Source: Spirochaetota bacterium
GTDB taxonomy: Bacteria; Spirochaetota; Spirochaetia; Treponematales; Treponemataceae
Length of the DNA: 64,000 nucleotides
Assembly: GCA_023438065.1 (NCBI GenBank)
Contig: JAEXRH010000018.1
Coordinates: 1 to 64,000 of the forward strand
Direction: 5' to 3'
The notes beneath the pieces are model-generated. The model was given only the letters and a program-made list of their open reading frames with translations, had not been told where the DNA came from and did no database searches. The position numbers and the translations under genes were made by a program. Positions within the stretch are counted from its first letter, which is position 1, and the number at the start of each line of letters is the position of its first letter. Positions 31,569 to 40,114 of the stretch are shown here, in pieces.

Positions 31569-32135
31569 ATGGACAAAAAGAAAGCCCTCATCATAAACGC
31601 GAGTCCCCATCCCTCGGGCTCGACCGCGGCCGTGCTCGGGACGCTCGAGAACCGTCTCACCCGCGAATACGAGATCGAGCGCGTCAACCTCGGCGCCCGG
31701 TCGATCATGCCCTGTACGGGCTGCGCCCGCTGCAGACCAGACGGGAAGTGCGTCCTTCCCCGCGACGAGGCCACCGACTTGGGCGAGAAGATCGCGGCGG
31801 CGGACCTCATCGCCGTCGGCACGCCCTGCTACTGGGGAAACATCCCCTCGACCCTCAAGGCGGTTTTTGACCGGAACGTGACGACCTTCGAGCACTTCCT
31901 GAAAGGGAGCCCGACGCCGAAGCTCCGCGGGAAGAAGGCCATCGTCCTCGTGACCGCGGGTTCTTCCTTCCCCTTTTCGCGCCTCGAGAGCCAGGCCGGC
32001 GGCACCATCCGCGCGATCAGGACGCCGCTCGAGAGCGGCGGGATCAGGATACTCGGGACGCGCGTATTCTCGAGCGCGTGGAAGCTCGACCCCGCGAAAG
32101 CGGAACGGTCGATAGCCAGGATCAGGATGAGATAA
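31569..32135 (+). CDS. NADPH-dependent FMN reductase / flavodoxin-fold oxidoreductase
   Basis: A 188-aa flavoprotein of the iron-sulfur-flavoprotein/FMN reductase group. ALIINASPHPSGST is the FMN phosphate loop, CTGCARCRPDGKC is a Cys-rich segment typical of this branch, and GTPCYWGNIPSTLKAVFDR is the flavin ring loop. The ATG at 31569 follows AAGAAGGA. Paired with nitroreductase under HxlR control, it probably reduces quinones, azo or nitro compounds. Confidence 0.88.
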   Translation: MDKKKALIINASPHPSGSTAAVLGTLENRLTREYEIERVNLGARSIMPCTGCARCRPDGKCVLPRDEATDLGEKIAAADLIAVGTPCYWGNIPSTLKAVFDRNVTTFEHFLKGSPTPKLRGKKAIVLVTAGSSFPFSRLESQAGGTIRAIRTPLESGGIRILGTRVFSSAWKLDPAKAERSIARIRMR

Positions 32136-32163
32136 ACCAATCGCGAAAAGGAGAACGTCGAAA

Positions 32164-32697
32164 ATGGATACAACGATCGAAGACATCATGACGCGACGGA
32201 GCGTGCGCGACTTCGCGAAGAAGCGCGTGGACCGCGAGGATCTCGAGACCATCGTCGAGGCCGCGTTGAGCGCGCCCTCGGCATCCGGGAAACGGCCCTG
32301 GCACGTCGTCGTCATCGAGGACGCGAACGTCCGGGCGCGCGTACGGGGGGCTATGGACTGGTTCAAGCCCGTGGAGGAAGCGGGCGCCGCCATCCTCGTC
32401 TGCGGGGAACCCGCGAAGAGCTTCCAGGGCGACTATTGGCTCGTCGACTGCGCCGCGCTCACCGAGAACGTCCTTCTCGCCGCGCGCGCCCTCGGGCTCG
32501 GGAGCTGCTGGTGCGGCATATCGCCCATCGAGGACAACGTGAAGCGTATCCGCTCCGTCCTCGACATCCCGGAAAACCTCGTGCCCTTCTCGATGATCGC
32601 GATCGGCTACCCCGCGCGGGAGGACGCCTTCCGCGAGCGCAATCGCGCGGGGGACGGCGGACGCGTCACCTGGAATCCCGACTGGCTCAAGGCATGA
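32164..32697 (+). CDS. Nitroreductase family protein
   Basis: A 177-aa FMN enzyme. The N-terminal RRSVRDF motif, the SAPSASGKRPWHVVVI segment and the late GLGSCWCGISP / IAIGYP strands are diagnostic. Spacing of 28 nt from the FMN reductase, with AAAGGAGAA before the ATG, supports an operon of two detoxifying reductases. It may use nitroaromatics or quinones; the true substrate is unknown. Confidence 0.9.
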   Translation: MDTTIEDIMTRRSVRDFAKKRVDREDLETIVEAALSAPSASGKRPWHVVVIEDANVRARVRGAMDWFKPVEEAGAAILVCGEPAKSFQGDYWLVDCAALTENVLLAARALGLGSCWCGISPIEDNVKRIRSVLDIPENLVPFSMIAIGYPAREDAFRERNRAGDGGRVTWNPDWLKA

Positions 32698-32702
32698 AAA
32701 AA

Positions 32703-32731
32703 GCCTGAAGGGCGACGCGCGCCTTTCAGGC
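32703..32731. terminator. Stem-loop after the nitroreductase gene
   Basis: A 12-bp stem (32703-32714 with 32720-32731, one G-T pair) and 5-nt loop start 5 nt after the stop. The plus side is followed only by CGTTTCG, but six A precede it, giving a T-run for the minus strand. It probably ends the operon. Confidence 0.55.
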
Positions 32732-32821
32732 CGTTTCGTGAAACACGCCTGATACCGAGTAAAAAAAACGGGAACTTTCGTCTTAATCGCGCGGAAAGCG
32801 TCGATTCGGCAACCATCAAAC

Positions 32822-32850
32822 TTGACTGACCCATCGCAGGCTTCTATACT
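32822..32850 (+). promoter_or_regulatory. Promoter of the nucleotidyltransferase-like gene
   Basis: TTGACT (32822-32827), 17-nt spacer, TATACT (32845-32850); close to consensus. The leader of about 48 nt ends with GGGAGGGA before the ATG at 32905. Confidence 0.7.
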
Positions 32851-32904
32851 ACAGCCACTTCCCGGCCTTACGACACACCACCACCGGGAGGGAACGGCCG
32901 CCCA

Positions 32905-34353
32905 ATGCCCGAAAAGCTTCTTTCTCGCCCGAGATATCACGATCCTTTTTTCGCTTCCTGCCAGGGGAAGCTCGAATCCGCAGTCGAGCGCGGCATGCCC
33001 GAGAAGCGTCTCGAGGATTTCTTCGTTTCCCTCCACTCCGATAAAAGCAGCTCGATCAACACGACCGACGCGCAAGAGGTCACGATGGGAAGCATCGAGA
33101 GCAAGATTCTCCGTCCCCGTCAGGATCTGTACCTCTTCATTCTCTACAACTGGATCGTCAACGTGTTTATCCCCTCGCTCGATCCCGCGATAGCGAGAGG
33201 ACTTCTCGTCTTCGGCGTCGGGCGCATCTTTTCGGCGTACAGCGATATCGGCGTGCAGTACTGCACGGACGCGGACCTCAACTTCGTCGTCGAGGACTCG
33301 ATGCCGAAGGCGCGCGTCGACGCCCTCGAGAAGGCGGTGCGGGATCTCAAGCTCAGCGTATGGGACCTCTTCGGGATCATCGTCGAGGTCGACGCCGCGT
33401 TCACGGTTCTCCGCGCCCGCGACATCAAGGCGAGGCTCGCGCACCGTAACCGGGACACGCGCGTGGCCGCGACGCTCTTTTACAAGGGAAACGCGGAGAG
33501 CCTTTTCGTCATCCACGACAACCCGACGCTTCGCGCCGAGATATTCTCCCCGATTCACCCGCTCCCCGACTCGCTCCTCTTCGAGAATTTCATCGGCGAC
33601 AACCCCGTAAAGACGACGTTTACCCGGCTCAAGGACGACAGCGCGAAACTGACGATTTTCGCGGACTCGACGCGCGCGAAGGAAGAGGTCGATTCCGTCA
33701 TCGGCACCGGACGGTTCTCGGCGGGATGCCGCAGGCTCGCGGCGATACACCCGGAGCTGTACCCGAAGGACTGGTGGTTCTCGATGAAGTACAGCGTCAA
33801 TCGCGTGTACGACTACGTGAGCGCGATGCGTCACTCGGGTTACTCCCCCAAGGCGATCGGCTTCACGGGAACGAAGGATCCCGATTACGCGTTTCTCTGC
33901 CAGGCCCACCGCCTCATGCTGTACCTGCAGGAGCTGATCCACGTCAAGCTCGACACCTACAGCCACTTAAGCGATTATTCCTACGTCTCCGCGGACCGGT
34001 TCGAGAGCCTGACGGCCATGCCGAAATGCTCGTTCCAGCGCGATTTCGACGAGATCGTGCTGAGCTCGAATTTTCTCCTCGCGAGCGAGCGCAAGCACTA
34101 TCTCGGCCTGAAGGAGTCGATCAAGGCGAAGGCGCGCGTCCATGTATCGCTCACGTCCGACGAGCAGCGCGAGCTGACCCGGCAATACGGCTTCACGTTC
34201 CGCCACGTCGACTCGGGCTCGGGGAGAACCCCCGTCGAGCTTCCCTATACCTGCGCGGGGCTCGGATTCTTCGTCTTCAACGCCGTCGAGGGAAGGCTCT
34301 CGTCCATCGTCGAGGGAAAACTCATCCCGGCGCTCGACAGAATCTGTCCCTGA
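32905..34353 (+). CDS. Nucleotidyltransferase-like protein (GlnD/DUF294-like motif)
   Basis: A 482-aa cytoplasmic protein without a confident family. Residues 104-128 (GVGRIFSAYSDI...CTDADLNFV) resemble the GlnD/DUF294 nucleotidyltransferase signature (GSxGRxExxxxSDxD), with D122 and D124 as candidate metal ligands. The glycine-rich strand and the DxD are separated by extra residues compared with GlnD. The remainder is alpha-helical. It may nucleotidylate a protein or small molecule, or be a signalling relic. Strong promoter and ribosome site. Confidence 0.6.
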   Translation: MPEKLLSRPRYHDPFFASCQGKLESAVERGMPEKRLEDFFVSLHSDKSSSINTTDAQEVTMGSIESKILRPRQDLYLFILYNWIVNVFIPSLDPAIARGLLVFGVGRIFSAYSDIGVQYCTDADLNFVVEDSMPKARVDALEKAVRDLKLSVWDLFGIIVEVDAAFTVLRARDIKARLAHRNRDTRVAATLFYKGNAESLFVIHDNPTLRAEIFSPIHPLPDSLLFENFIGDNPVKTTFTRLKDDSAKLTIFADSTRAKEEVDSVIGTGRFSAGCRRLAAIHPELYPKDWWFSMKYSVNRVYDYVSAMRHSGYSPKAIGFTGTKDPDYAFLCQAHRLMLYLQELIHVKLDTYSHLSDYSYVSADRFESLTAMPKCSFQRDFDEIVLSSNFLLASERKHYLGLKESIKAKARVHVSLTSDEQRELTRQYGFTFRHVDSGSGRTPVELPYTCAGLGFFVFNAVEGRLSSIVEGKLIPALDRICP

Positions 34354-34397
34354 TCGGGAAGAGTCGTCGCGCGTTCGAAAAGCGGAACCTCGCGTGC

Positions 34398-34403
34398 TAT
34401 ACT
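34398..34403 (+). promoter_or_regulatory. Extended -10 of the 34424 gene
   Basis: TGC-TATACT is an extended -10; the leader of about 14 nt contains AAGAGG before the ATG at 34424. Confidence 0.5.
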
Positions 34404-34423
34404 TCAGGGGCAAGAGGTACGCC

Positions 34424-34930
34424 ATGAAAAGATTCCGAATCGCGACCGTTATCGCCCTTTTCGCGCTCGTCGCGACCGTCTATGGCCAATCGCCCGCGGA
34501 TAAAAAGAAACCGCTTTCAAAAACGAAGGAAGACGTCCAGCTCCTCCGTTACGAGATCGCGGTCAGCAACCCGGGAACGAGGAGCGAAGGGTTCGGCGGA
34601 AAGGTGTTCATCGCGGGCGCGGAAGCCCCGGACTCGTTCGCCTTCATCGAGGCCTACGGGGTGAGATACGTGAACGTCCCCTTTACCCAAACCTGGAAAT
34701 GGCACGGGTATACCCCCGACATCCAGCCGACCGACCAGACGCCGAACGAGGGCAAGAGCGCGGGCCGTTTCGCGGACGCCGACGCCGCGCGCGGCTGGTA
34801 CGACTCCCGCGTGGACGACATGAAGGACGGAACCCCCGCGACCTGGATATTCGCGGGCTCTGCCTCTGAAGGAGCCTGGATCGACCCGACCCGCTTCGCC
34901 GATTACTGCGCCTCTATCAAGACGAAATAA
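34424..34930 (+). CDS. Exported hypothetical protein (168 aa)
   Basis: No family recognised. The signal peptide is clear (KRFRIATVIALFALVATVYGQ). The mature protein is short, hydrophilic and Lys-rich at first (ADKKKPLSKTKED), then contains scattered Trp/Tyr residues. It is convergent with the DNA methyltransferase gene (21 bp between stops) and has its own promoter. Confidence 0.6.
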   Translation: MKRFRIATVIALFALVATVYGQSPADKKKPLSKTKEDVQLLRYEIAVSNPGTRSEGFGGKVFIAGAEAPDSFAFIEAYGVRYVNVPFTQTWKWHGYTPDIQPTDQTPNEGKSAGRFADADAARGWYDSRVDDMKDGTPATWIFAGSASEGAWIDPTRFADYCASIKTK

Positions 34931-34951
34931 CCGCTCCCCGCGCGGGGCCCC

Positions 34952-35887
34952 CTATCTCCTCCGCGCGTTTCGCTCCCAGAAAACGCCATCCTCATAGCCC
35001 TGGATCGCGGGATCCTCTCCCGCGCGCTCGAGCCGCTTTTCGGCCCAGGCGCAGTATTCGGCGTTTCGCTCGACGCCGACATACCGCCGGCCGAGCTTCT
35101 TCGCGACGACCGAGGTGGTACCCGAGCCGAGGAAGGGATCGAGGACGACGCCGCCCGGGGGACAGCTCGCGAGCACGAGCTTCGCGATGAGCTTTTCGGG
35201 CTTTTGCGTCGGGTGGTCGGTGTTCTCGGGCATCGACCAGTACGGGACCGAGACGTCGTCCCAGAAGTTTCCGGGATGGGTAAGACGGAACCGGCCTTCA
35301 CCGGTTTCCTCCCAGTCCTTGGGGACGCCGTTCTCCCGATAGGGCGCGATCACGCGACGTTTCACCTTGACCGCGTCGACGTCGAACCAATACTCCTCGC
35401 CCGCGGTGGCGAACCAGATGTCCTCGCTCGCGTTCTTCCAGTTCGCCTTCGCGCCCCGTCCCTTCTCCCGCTGCCAGGTGATCCGGTTCCGCACGACGAG
35501 GGTTTCCTTCATCGCGCGACAGAGCGGAAGCGCGCTTCGCCAGTCGCCGCAGGCGTAGACCGAGCCGGTCGGCTTGAGGCACGCGAGCAGAAGCGGAAGC
35601 CAGGAGCGCACGTATTCATAGTACGCGTCGTCGTCGGAAGCGCGAAAGGAAAAACCGTGAAAGTCCTTGTCGAGATTGTAGGGAGGATCGATGACTATGA
35701 GGTCGGCGAAGGCGCGCGGAAAAAGGGGCAGCGCGTCGGCGAGCTCCCCGTTAATGGTTCTGTCGATAATTTCCTCGAGGCCGAGGGGACGGCCCGCGGG
35801 CGAAAGAAGGCGCGAGGAATACCGTTCGCGCTCGTCCCCGGAAAGCGTCAGCGTGCGGTTTCTCGGCGCGCGCTTTTTTTCCATCAT
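34952..35887 (-). CDS. DNA methyltransferase, beta class (DPPY), orphan
   Basis: A 311-aa amino-methyltransferase. The catalytic motif DPPYNLDKDFHG comes before the SAM-binding motif DPFLGSGTT, the order of the beta class that includes CcrM and HinfI; DPPY suggests N6-adenine methylation. A TQKPEKLIAKL segment precedes the SAM motif, as is usual. No restriction endonuclease is adjacent, so it may be a regulatory or orphan enzyme. The start is one of two tandem ATGs (35887, 35884) after GGGGGA; a third at 35896 is also possible. Minus-strand -10 TATAGT is at 35915-35920. Confidence 0.85.
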   Translation of the reverse strand: MMEKKRAPRNRTLTLSGDERERYSSRLLSPAGRPLGLEEIIDRTINGELADALPLFPRAFADLIVIDPPYNLDKDFHGFSFRASDDDAYYEYVRSWLPLLLACLKPTGSVYACGDWRSALPLCRAMKETLVVRNRITWQREKGRGAKANWKNASEDIWFATAGEEYWFDVDAVKVKRRVIAPYRENGVPKDWEETGEGRFRLTHPGNFWDDVSVPYWSMPENTDHPTQKPEKLIAKLVLASCPPGGVVLDPFLGSGTTSVVAKKLGRRYVGVERNAEYCAWAEKRLERAGEDPAIQGYEDGVFWERNARRR

Positions 35888-35950
35888 ATCCCCCATGCTC
35901 GGTCGTTTCGGGACACTATAGCGCAAGCGGGCCGAATATGCGAGGGCCGG

Positions 35951-35980
35951 TTGACCGCTCGAACGTGCGCGCGGTATAGT
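35951..35980 (+). promoter_or_regulatory. Promoter of the DedA gene
   Basis: TTGACC (35951-35956), 18-nt spacer, TATAGT (35975-35980). The start site falls on an in-frame ATG at 35987, yet a well-spaced ribosome site precedes a GTG at 36041; see the DedA entry. Confidence 0.6.
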
Positions 35981-36040
35981 CGCCTCATGCCGCGCGTTTT
36001 CCCGCGCGACGCCACCACACACCTTCCGGAGGTTCGCATC

Positions 36041-36688
36041 GTGATCGTCGAGATTTTCAAGACAGTTACCGACTGGTACATGGCCAACATCAACTACGGG
36101 ACGATCACGTTCCTGATGGCAATCGAGAGCTCCTTCATCCCCTTTCCCTCGGAGATCGTCGTGCCCCCCGCGGCGTTCAAGGCGGCGGGCGGCGAGCTCA
36201 ACGCGATCCTGGTGGTCGTCTCGGCGACCGCGGGCGCGATGCTCGGGGCCCTCTTCAATTACTTCGTCGCGCTCTGGCTCGGGCGCCCCATCATCTATCG
36301 GCTCGCCGACACGAGGCTCGCGCATCTCATGCTCATCGACCGCCCGGGCGTCGAGAAAGCCGAGGATTTCTTCAGGAAATACGGCAAGAGCTCGACCTTC
36401 ATCGGGCGTCTCGTCCCCGCGATCAGGCAGCTCATCTCCCTCCCCGCGGGCCTGGTCCGCATGAACCTGCGCGATTTCCTTTTCTTCACCTTAATCGGCT
36501 CCGCGCTGTGGAACGTCATCCTCGCGACCCTCGGCTACTTCCTCTACTCGCAGAAGGAACTCCTCGACCGCTACTACCACGAGCTCTCGCTCGGTTTCCT
36601 CGCGCTCGGGTGCGCCTTCGCGCTCTACGTGATCCTCAAGGCCTTCGTCTTCGACAAACCGGGAAAAAAGGACGAAGACGCGGCCTGA
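36041..36688 (+). CDS. DedA family membrane protein
   Basis: A 215-aa member of the DedA/SNARE-associated family, implicated in lipid carrier (undecaprenyl phosphate) flipping and envelope homeostasis. The motif FIPFPSEIVVPPAAF and the FIGRLVPAIRQLISLPAG segment are characteristic, and about four to six hydrophobic helices are visible. Two starts compete. GTG 36041 has CCGGAGG 8 nt upstream and gives a typical length. ATG 35987 sits 6 nt after the -10 and would give a leaderless message with 18 extra residues. I prefer GTG because those residues look non-conserved. Confidence 0.88.
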   Translation: MIVEIFKTVTDWYMANINYGTITFLMAIESSFIPFPSEIVVPPAAFKAAGGELNAILVVVSATAGAMLGALFNYFVALWLGRPIIYRLADTRLAHLMLIDRPGVEKAEDFFRKYGKSSTFIGRLVPAIRQLISLPAGLVRMNLRDFLFFTLIGSALWNVILATLGYFLYSQKELLDRYYHELSLGFLALGCAFALYVILKAFVFDKPGKKDEDAA

Positions 36689-36700
36689 CGATGACTTCGG

Positions 36701-39433
36701 TCACTTCGAGACGAGGTTGAAGACGCCGTCCCACGTGCCCGCGGGCGGCTTCTTCCGGTACTCGCGGCACCGTCCGAGGAAGGTCGTCGCGGGCCCGTCA
36801 TCCGGCAGGAGACGGAGAACCTCGGTGAATTTCAGTTCCGCGTCGTCCCACCGCTTCGCCTCGAAAAGCTCGAGCGCCTCGTGGAAAGCCTTGAGACCCT
36901 CGAGCGTCGCGGCGTCTACCCTCGAGCGCTCCTCGACGATCTCGTAAATGCGCACGGGCGCGTCGATCCCGATCACCCTCACGCGGTCGAGCTTTCTCGC
37001 GACGAAGGAGTCTCCCGCGGCGGACACGACGTCCTCGCTCGCGCAAATCCAGGTTCCGTACTGCTTGTTGACCCCCTCGAGCCGCGAGGCGAGGTTCACC
37101 GCGTTCCCCATGACCGTATAGTCCATCTTCCTCGGCGTTCCCATGTTTCCCACGACCATTTCGCCCGAATTGATCCCGATGCGCGTCCTGATCGGCGTCT
37201 CGAGCGTGCCCTCGGCGACGAGGCGATCGTTGAGCGCCTTCTCCGCGCGGCGCATCCTCACCGCGGAAAGGCAGGCGCGATACGCGTGGTCGGCGACCTC
37301 GACGGGCGCGCCGAAGAAGCACATGATCGCGTCGCCCTCGTACTTGTCGATCGTGCCCCGCTCCTCGAGTATGATGTCGCTCATCGCGGTGAGGTACTCG
37401 TTGAGGAGGGCGACGAGCCTGACCGGATCGAGTTTCTCCGAGATCGTCGAGAAGCCCTTGATGTCGGTGAAGATGACCGTCAGGTCCTTCTTCTCGCCGC
37501 CGAGGTTGAGAAGGTCGGGATTCTGCATGAGCTGGCTGATGACGTCGGCGGAGAGGTAGCGCGAGAACGCGTTCCGGAGGAACCGCTTTTCCCCCTCGCT
37601 GAGGATGAACCGCAGGATCGACACGGCGAGCGTCGTCGCGACGAGCGACGCGATGGGCGCGAGCGAGGGGACGAAAACGCCCGAAAGGACGAACGCGAGC
37701 GCCGTGCCCGCGGCGACCGCGGCGACGAGACCCCCGCCGACGGCGATTCCCCAGCGGGGCTCGATCCTGGAGACCAGGGCAGTCGCGAGGAACGAAAGGA
37801 CGATCGCGGCGACGAGGGATACCCAATCCGGGATCTCGGTGAGGAAATCGCCCGTAAGGATCGTGTTCGCGATGGCCGCGTGGGTGCCGACGTTCATGTA
37901 GTTTTTCTCGAACGGGTTCACGCCCGTATCGAAGGTCGAGATGCCCGTGAGACCGATGATCGCGATCGATCCCGGTATCGCCTCCTCGAGCCGCCGCCTC
38001 GTTTCCACGAGGGTCCCGAAATCCTGCCTGACGGCGGCGAAGGTGTCCGTCACCTCGTCCCTGATCTCGTGATAGGTCACGGCGGACACGTTGTCGAGGT
38101 TCGGGTTCGCGAGCGCGGCGTCGATCTCCGCGAGGATTTCCCGCTCGGCGCCGCCGTCGAGGAATCGGCCCGTCTCCTCGATGAATCGTTTTCGCAACGA
38201 GACGAACTCGTCCATATCGGCGGGATCGCGGTTACCCGCGAGGATGTCGGCCTTGATCGCGTCCGCTTCCATCAGGAAAGCGAGCGGGGTCGGCGCGTCG
38301 CCCGAGGACGCGAAATAGCCCGCGTCCTCCATGACCGCGAGGTTCCTCGCGAGGTTGTCGAGCACGATATCGTGCACGACGAGGTTCTTGTACGAAAGGG
38401 TCCTGAAACTTTCGCCGAATCGCCGGTGCGGCCAGTTGATGAGAACCTTCCCCGTCGGCGAGAGCGGGATCCTGACGTCGCGCCTCGTCCCGTCGGGGAA
38501 GGTCGCGTCCTTGAGCGTCATCGTCCGTCCCGAAAGAACGACCGGGGGCTCCCCGAGATACGCGAGAAGGGGTCTCAGGACGAGCTGCGCGTAATACTTT
38601 CCGTCGTGCTCGATCAAGAGGTTGATCCGCCTGCGCACGCCGTCCTCGTCGATCTCGACGTTCGGGAAGCCCGCGCCGCGCCCTCCCTTGAGTATCGGGA
38701 GTATCGTCGGCTGGATCGCGGGAGCGCTCACGAACGGGGTCTTCCCGCGCGGGGTCTCGTTCCGGATCGCGACGGGAACCGTGTCGCCGACGTACGTCTT
38801 GAGATCCTCGCCGACGTGATAGAGCTCGATCTTCGAGGGCAGCATATTGACGGTAAAGAAGGCCGAACCGTTAAGCCGGGCCGCCTGCCCGAGGTAGGCG
38901 TCGTTGTCGCGCGCGATGCGCGAAACCGCGCCGAGGAGTTCCCGCTCCGCCTGATCGACGCGATCGGAAAGCGCGGCCGAGTATTCCCCCGCCGCCTTGA
39001 GCGGGATCGAGCGCTTGGCGAGCGCGGAGACGAGTCCCGTCGCGTCGTTCTTGATGAGCGAGAACCGCTCGCCGAAGAGCGCGGGGAGGGTTTCCTCGAG
39101 ATACCGCGCGTCGACGCCCTGAGGGCTCTTGTCGACGTACTCGATATCGAACACCGTGCACGCCGCGCCGAATTCCCTGAGGAGGACAAGCCCGTTCGCG
39201 ACGACGTCGCGGCTCCAGGGCCAGATCCCCACCTGCGAAATCGCCTGATCGTCGATGTTGAGCAGGAGTATGTGCGGATCCTCGACGGGGGCGCGCCTGA
39301 GGTGAAGGAGTAGGTCGTATACGCGTTTCTCGGCCGTCCTCCAGGGCGTCGCGAAAAAAAGCGCCGCGAGCGCGAGCGACACGATCGCGGGAATGACGAA
39401 AAACGAGCGCGGATCCCCGAAACGTTTTGCCAT
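36701..39433 (-). CDS. CHASE2-domain class III adenylate cyclase with TPR-like tail
   Basis: A 910-aa membrane cyclase. TM1 near residues 12-30 is followed by a large extracytoplasmic CHASE2 sensor, three TMs near 530-620, and a cyclase catalytic domain (about 648-830). The metal-binding Asp residues are in FTDIKGFS and EGDAIMCFFG. The purine-specifying Lys (DKYEGD) and Asp (RKMDYTVMG) indicate ATP, so cAMP is expected; NLASRLEG supplies the transition-state Asn/Arg. A TPR-like helical pair follows (840-910). The start at 39433 has AAGGGG 6 nt upstream. It is divergent from the FecR operon. Confidence 0.92.
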   Translation of the reverse strand: MAKRFGDPRSFFVIPAIVSLALAALFFATPWRTAEKRVYDLLLHLRRAPVEDPHILLLNIDDQAISQVGIWPWSRDVVANGLVLLREFGAACTVFDIEYVDKSPQGVDARYLEETLPALFGERFSLIKNDATGLVSALAKRSIPLKAAGEYSAALSDRVDQAERELLGAVSRIARDNDAYLGQAARLNGSAFFTVNMLPSKIELYHVGEDLKTYVGDTVPVAIRNETPRGKTPFVSAPAIQPTILPILKGGRGAGFPNVEIDEDGVRRRINLLIEHDGKYYAQLVLRPLLAYLGEPPVVLSGRTMTLKDATFPDGTRRDVRIPLSPTGKVLINWPHRRFGESFRTLSYKNLVVHDIVLDNLARNLAVMEDAGYFASSGDAPTPLAFLMEADAIKADILAGNRDPADMDEFVSLRKRFIEETGRFLDGGAEREILAEIDAALANPNLDNVSAVTYHEIRDEVTDTFAAVRQDFGTLVETRRRLEEAIPGSIAIIGLTGISTFDTGVNPFEKNYMNVGTHAAIANTILTGDFLTEIPDWVSLVAAIVLSFLATALVSRIEPRWGIAVGGGLVAAVAAGTALAFVLSGVFVPSLAPIASLVATTLAVSILRFILSEGEKRFLRNAFSRYLSADVISQLMQNPDLLNLGGEKKDLTVIFTDIKGFSTISEKLDPVRLVALLNEYLTAMSDIILEERGTIDKYEGDAIMCFFGAPVEVADHAYRACLSAVRMRRAEKALNDRLVAEGTLETPIRTRIGINSGEMVVGNMGTPRKMDYTVMGNAVNLASRLEGVNKQYGTWICASEDVVSAAGDSFVARKLDRVRVIGIDAPVRIYEIVEERSRVDAATLEGLKAFHEALELFEAKRWDDAELKFTEVLRLLPDDGPATTFLGRCREYRKKPPAGTWDGVFNLVSK

Positions 39434-39561
39434 GGCATGCCCCTTGATAAGCGATAACTTACTCCGTACAGGATACTGGCGCTCCGGCGGGGGCGCAAGC
39501 CCATAATTCCGAAGAAGGGGCTTTTGGGCGTTATTTCCGCCCACGCGCGTTTTTTCGATTG

Positions 39562-39614
39562 TTTTCCTGCTTTTTCGCCCTTATCCTTATAGTAAGGATA
39601 CACAAACAGGAAAA
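39562..39614. promoter_or_regulatory. Nested inverted repeats over the FecR operon promoter
   Basis: TATCCTTA-TAG-TAAGGATA (39582-39600) is a perfect 8-bp inverted repeat whose centre is the plus-strand -10 TATAGT (39588-39593). An outer repeat TTTTCCTG (39562-39569) and CAGGAAAA (39607-39614) encloses it. The -35 is weak. The site lies 130-180 bp from the divergent cyclase start, so a regulator could control both directions. Confidence 0.6.
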
Positions 39615-39631
39615 GTTAAGGAGGTTAGCCC

Positions 39632-40114
39632 ATGATCACTCCGTCATCACGACGTCCGCGCAAACTCCGCGTCGCGCTTCTCGCCGTCGCGTTCTTCGCG
39701 GCAGCGACCGTTCCCGCGATCGCGGGATTCAACGATACGATGGACGCCGTCCTCGCCGAGGAACGGCTCAGCCTCGCGGGCGCGGCGTATCTCATTCTCT
39801 CCGAAGCCCGTCTCATCGACGAGGGCGCGACCGGCGAAGACGCCGTTCGAATCCTCGCGGAACGGGTACCGGGCATCGACGATAATCCCGCGAGGTCGAT
39901 CACCCTCGGCGAATACGCCTGGTATCTCATGAAGGTAAACGGGATGAAAGGCGGGCTCATGTTCCGCGTCGCGCCGGGGCCGCGCTACGCCCTCCGCGAG
40001 CTGAAATTCCTCGATATCGTCCAGGGACGCGCCTTCCCGGGCATGCCGCTTTCCGGCGAGCGGGCGGCGCGAATCATGGGGAGATATCTCTCCTGGAAGG
40101 AGGGAAACCGATGA
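39632..40114 (+). CDS. Exported hypothetical protein (160 aa), first gene of FecR operon
   Basis: Starts after AAGGAGG with a signal peptide (LRVALLAVAFFAAATVPAIA). The mature part contains acidic helices such as GFNDTMDAVLAEERLSL and a conserved-looking WYLMKVNGMKGGLMFR motif. No family recognised. It overlaps the next gene by 4 nt (ATGA), so the two products are probably made together. Position suggests a role in the envelope module. Confidence 0.65.
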   Translation: MITPSSRRPRKLRVALLAVAFFAAATVPAIAGFNDTMDAVLAEERLSLAGAAYLILSEARLIDEGATGEDAVRILAERVPGIDDNPARSITLGEYAWYLMKVNGMKGGLMFRVAPGPRYALRELKFLDIVQGRAFPGMPLSGERAARIMGRYLSWKEGNR

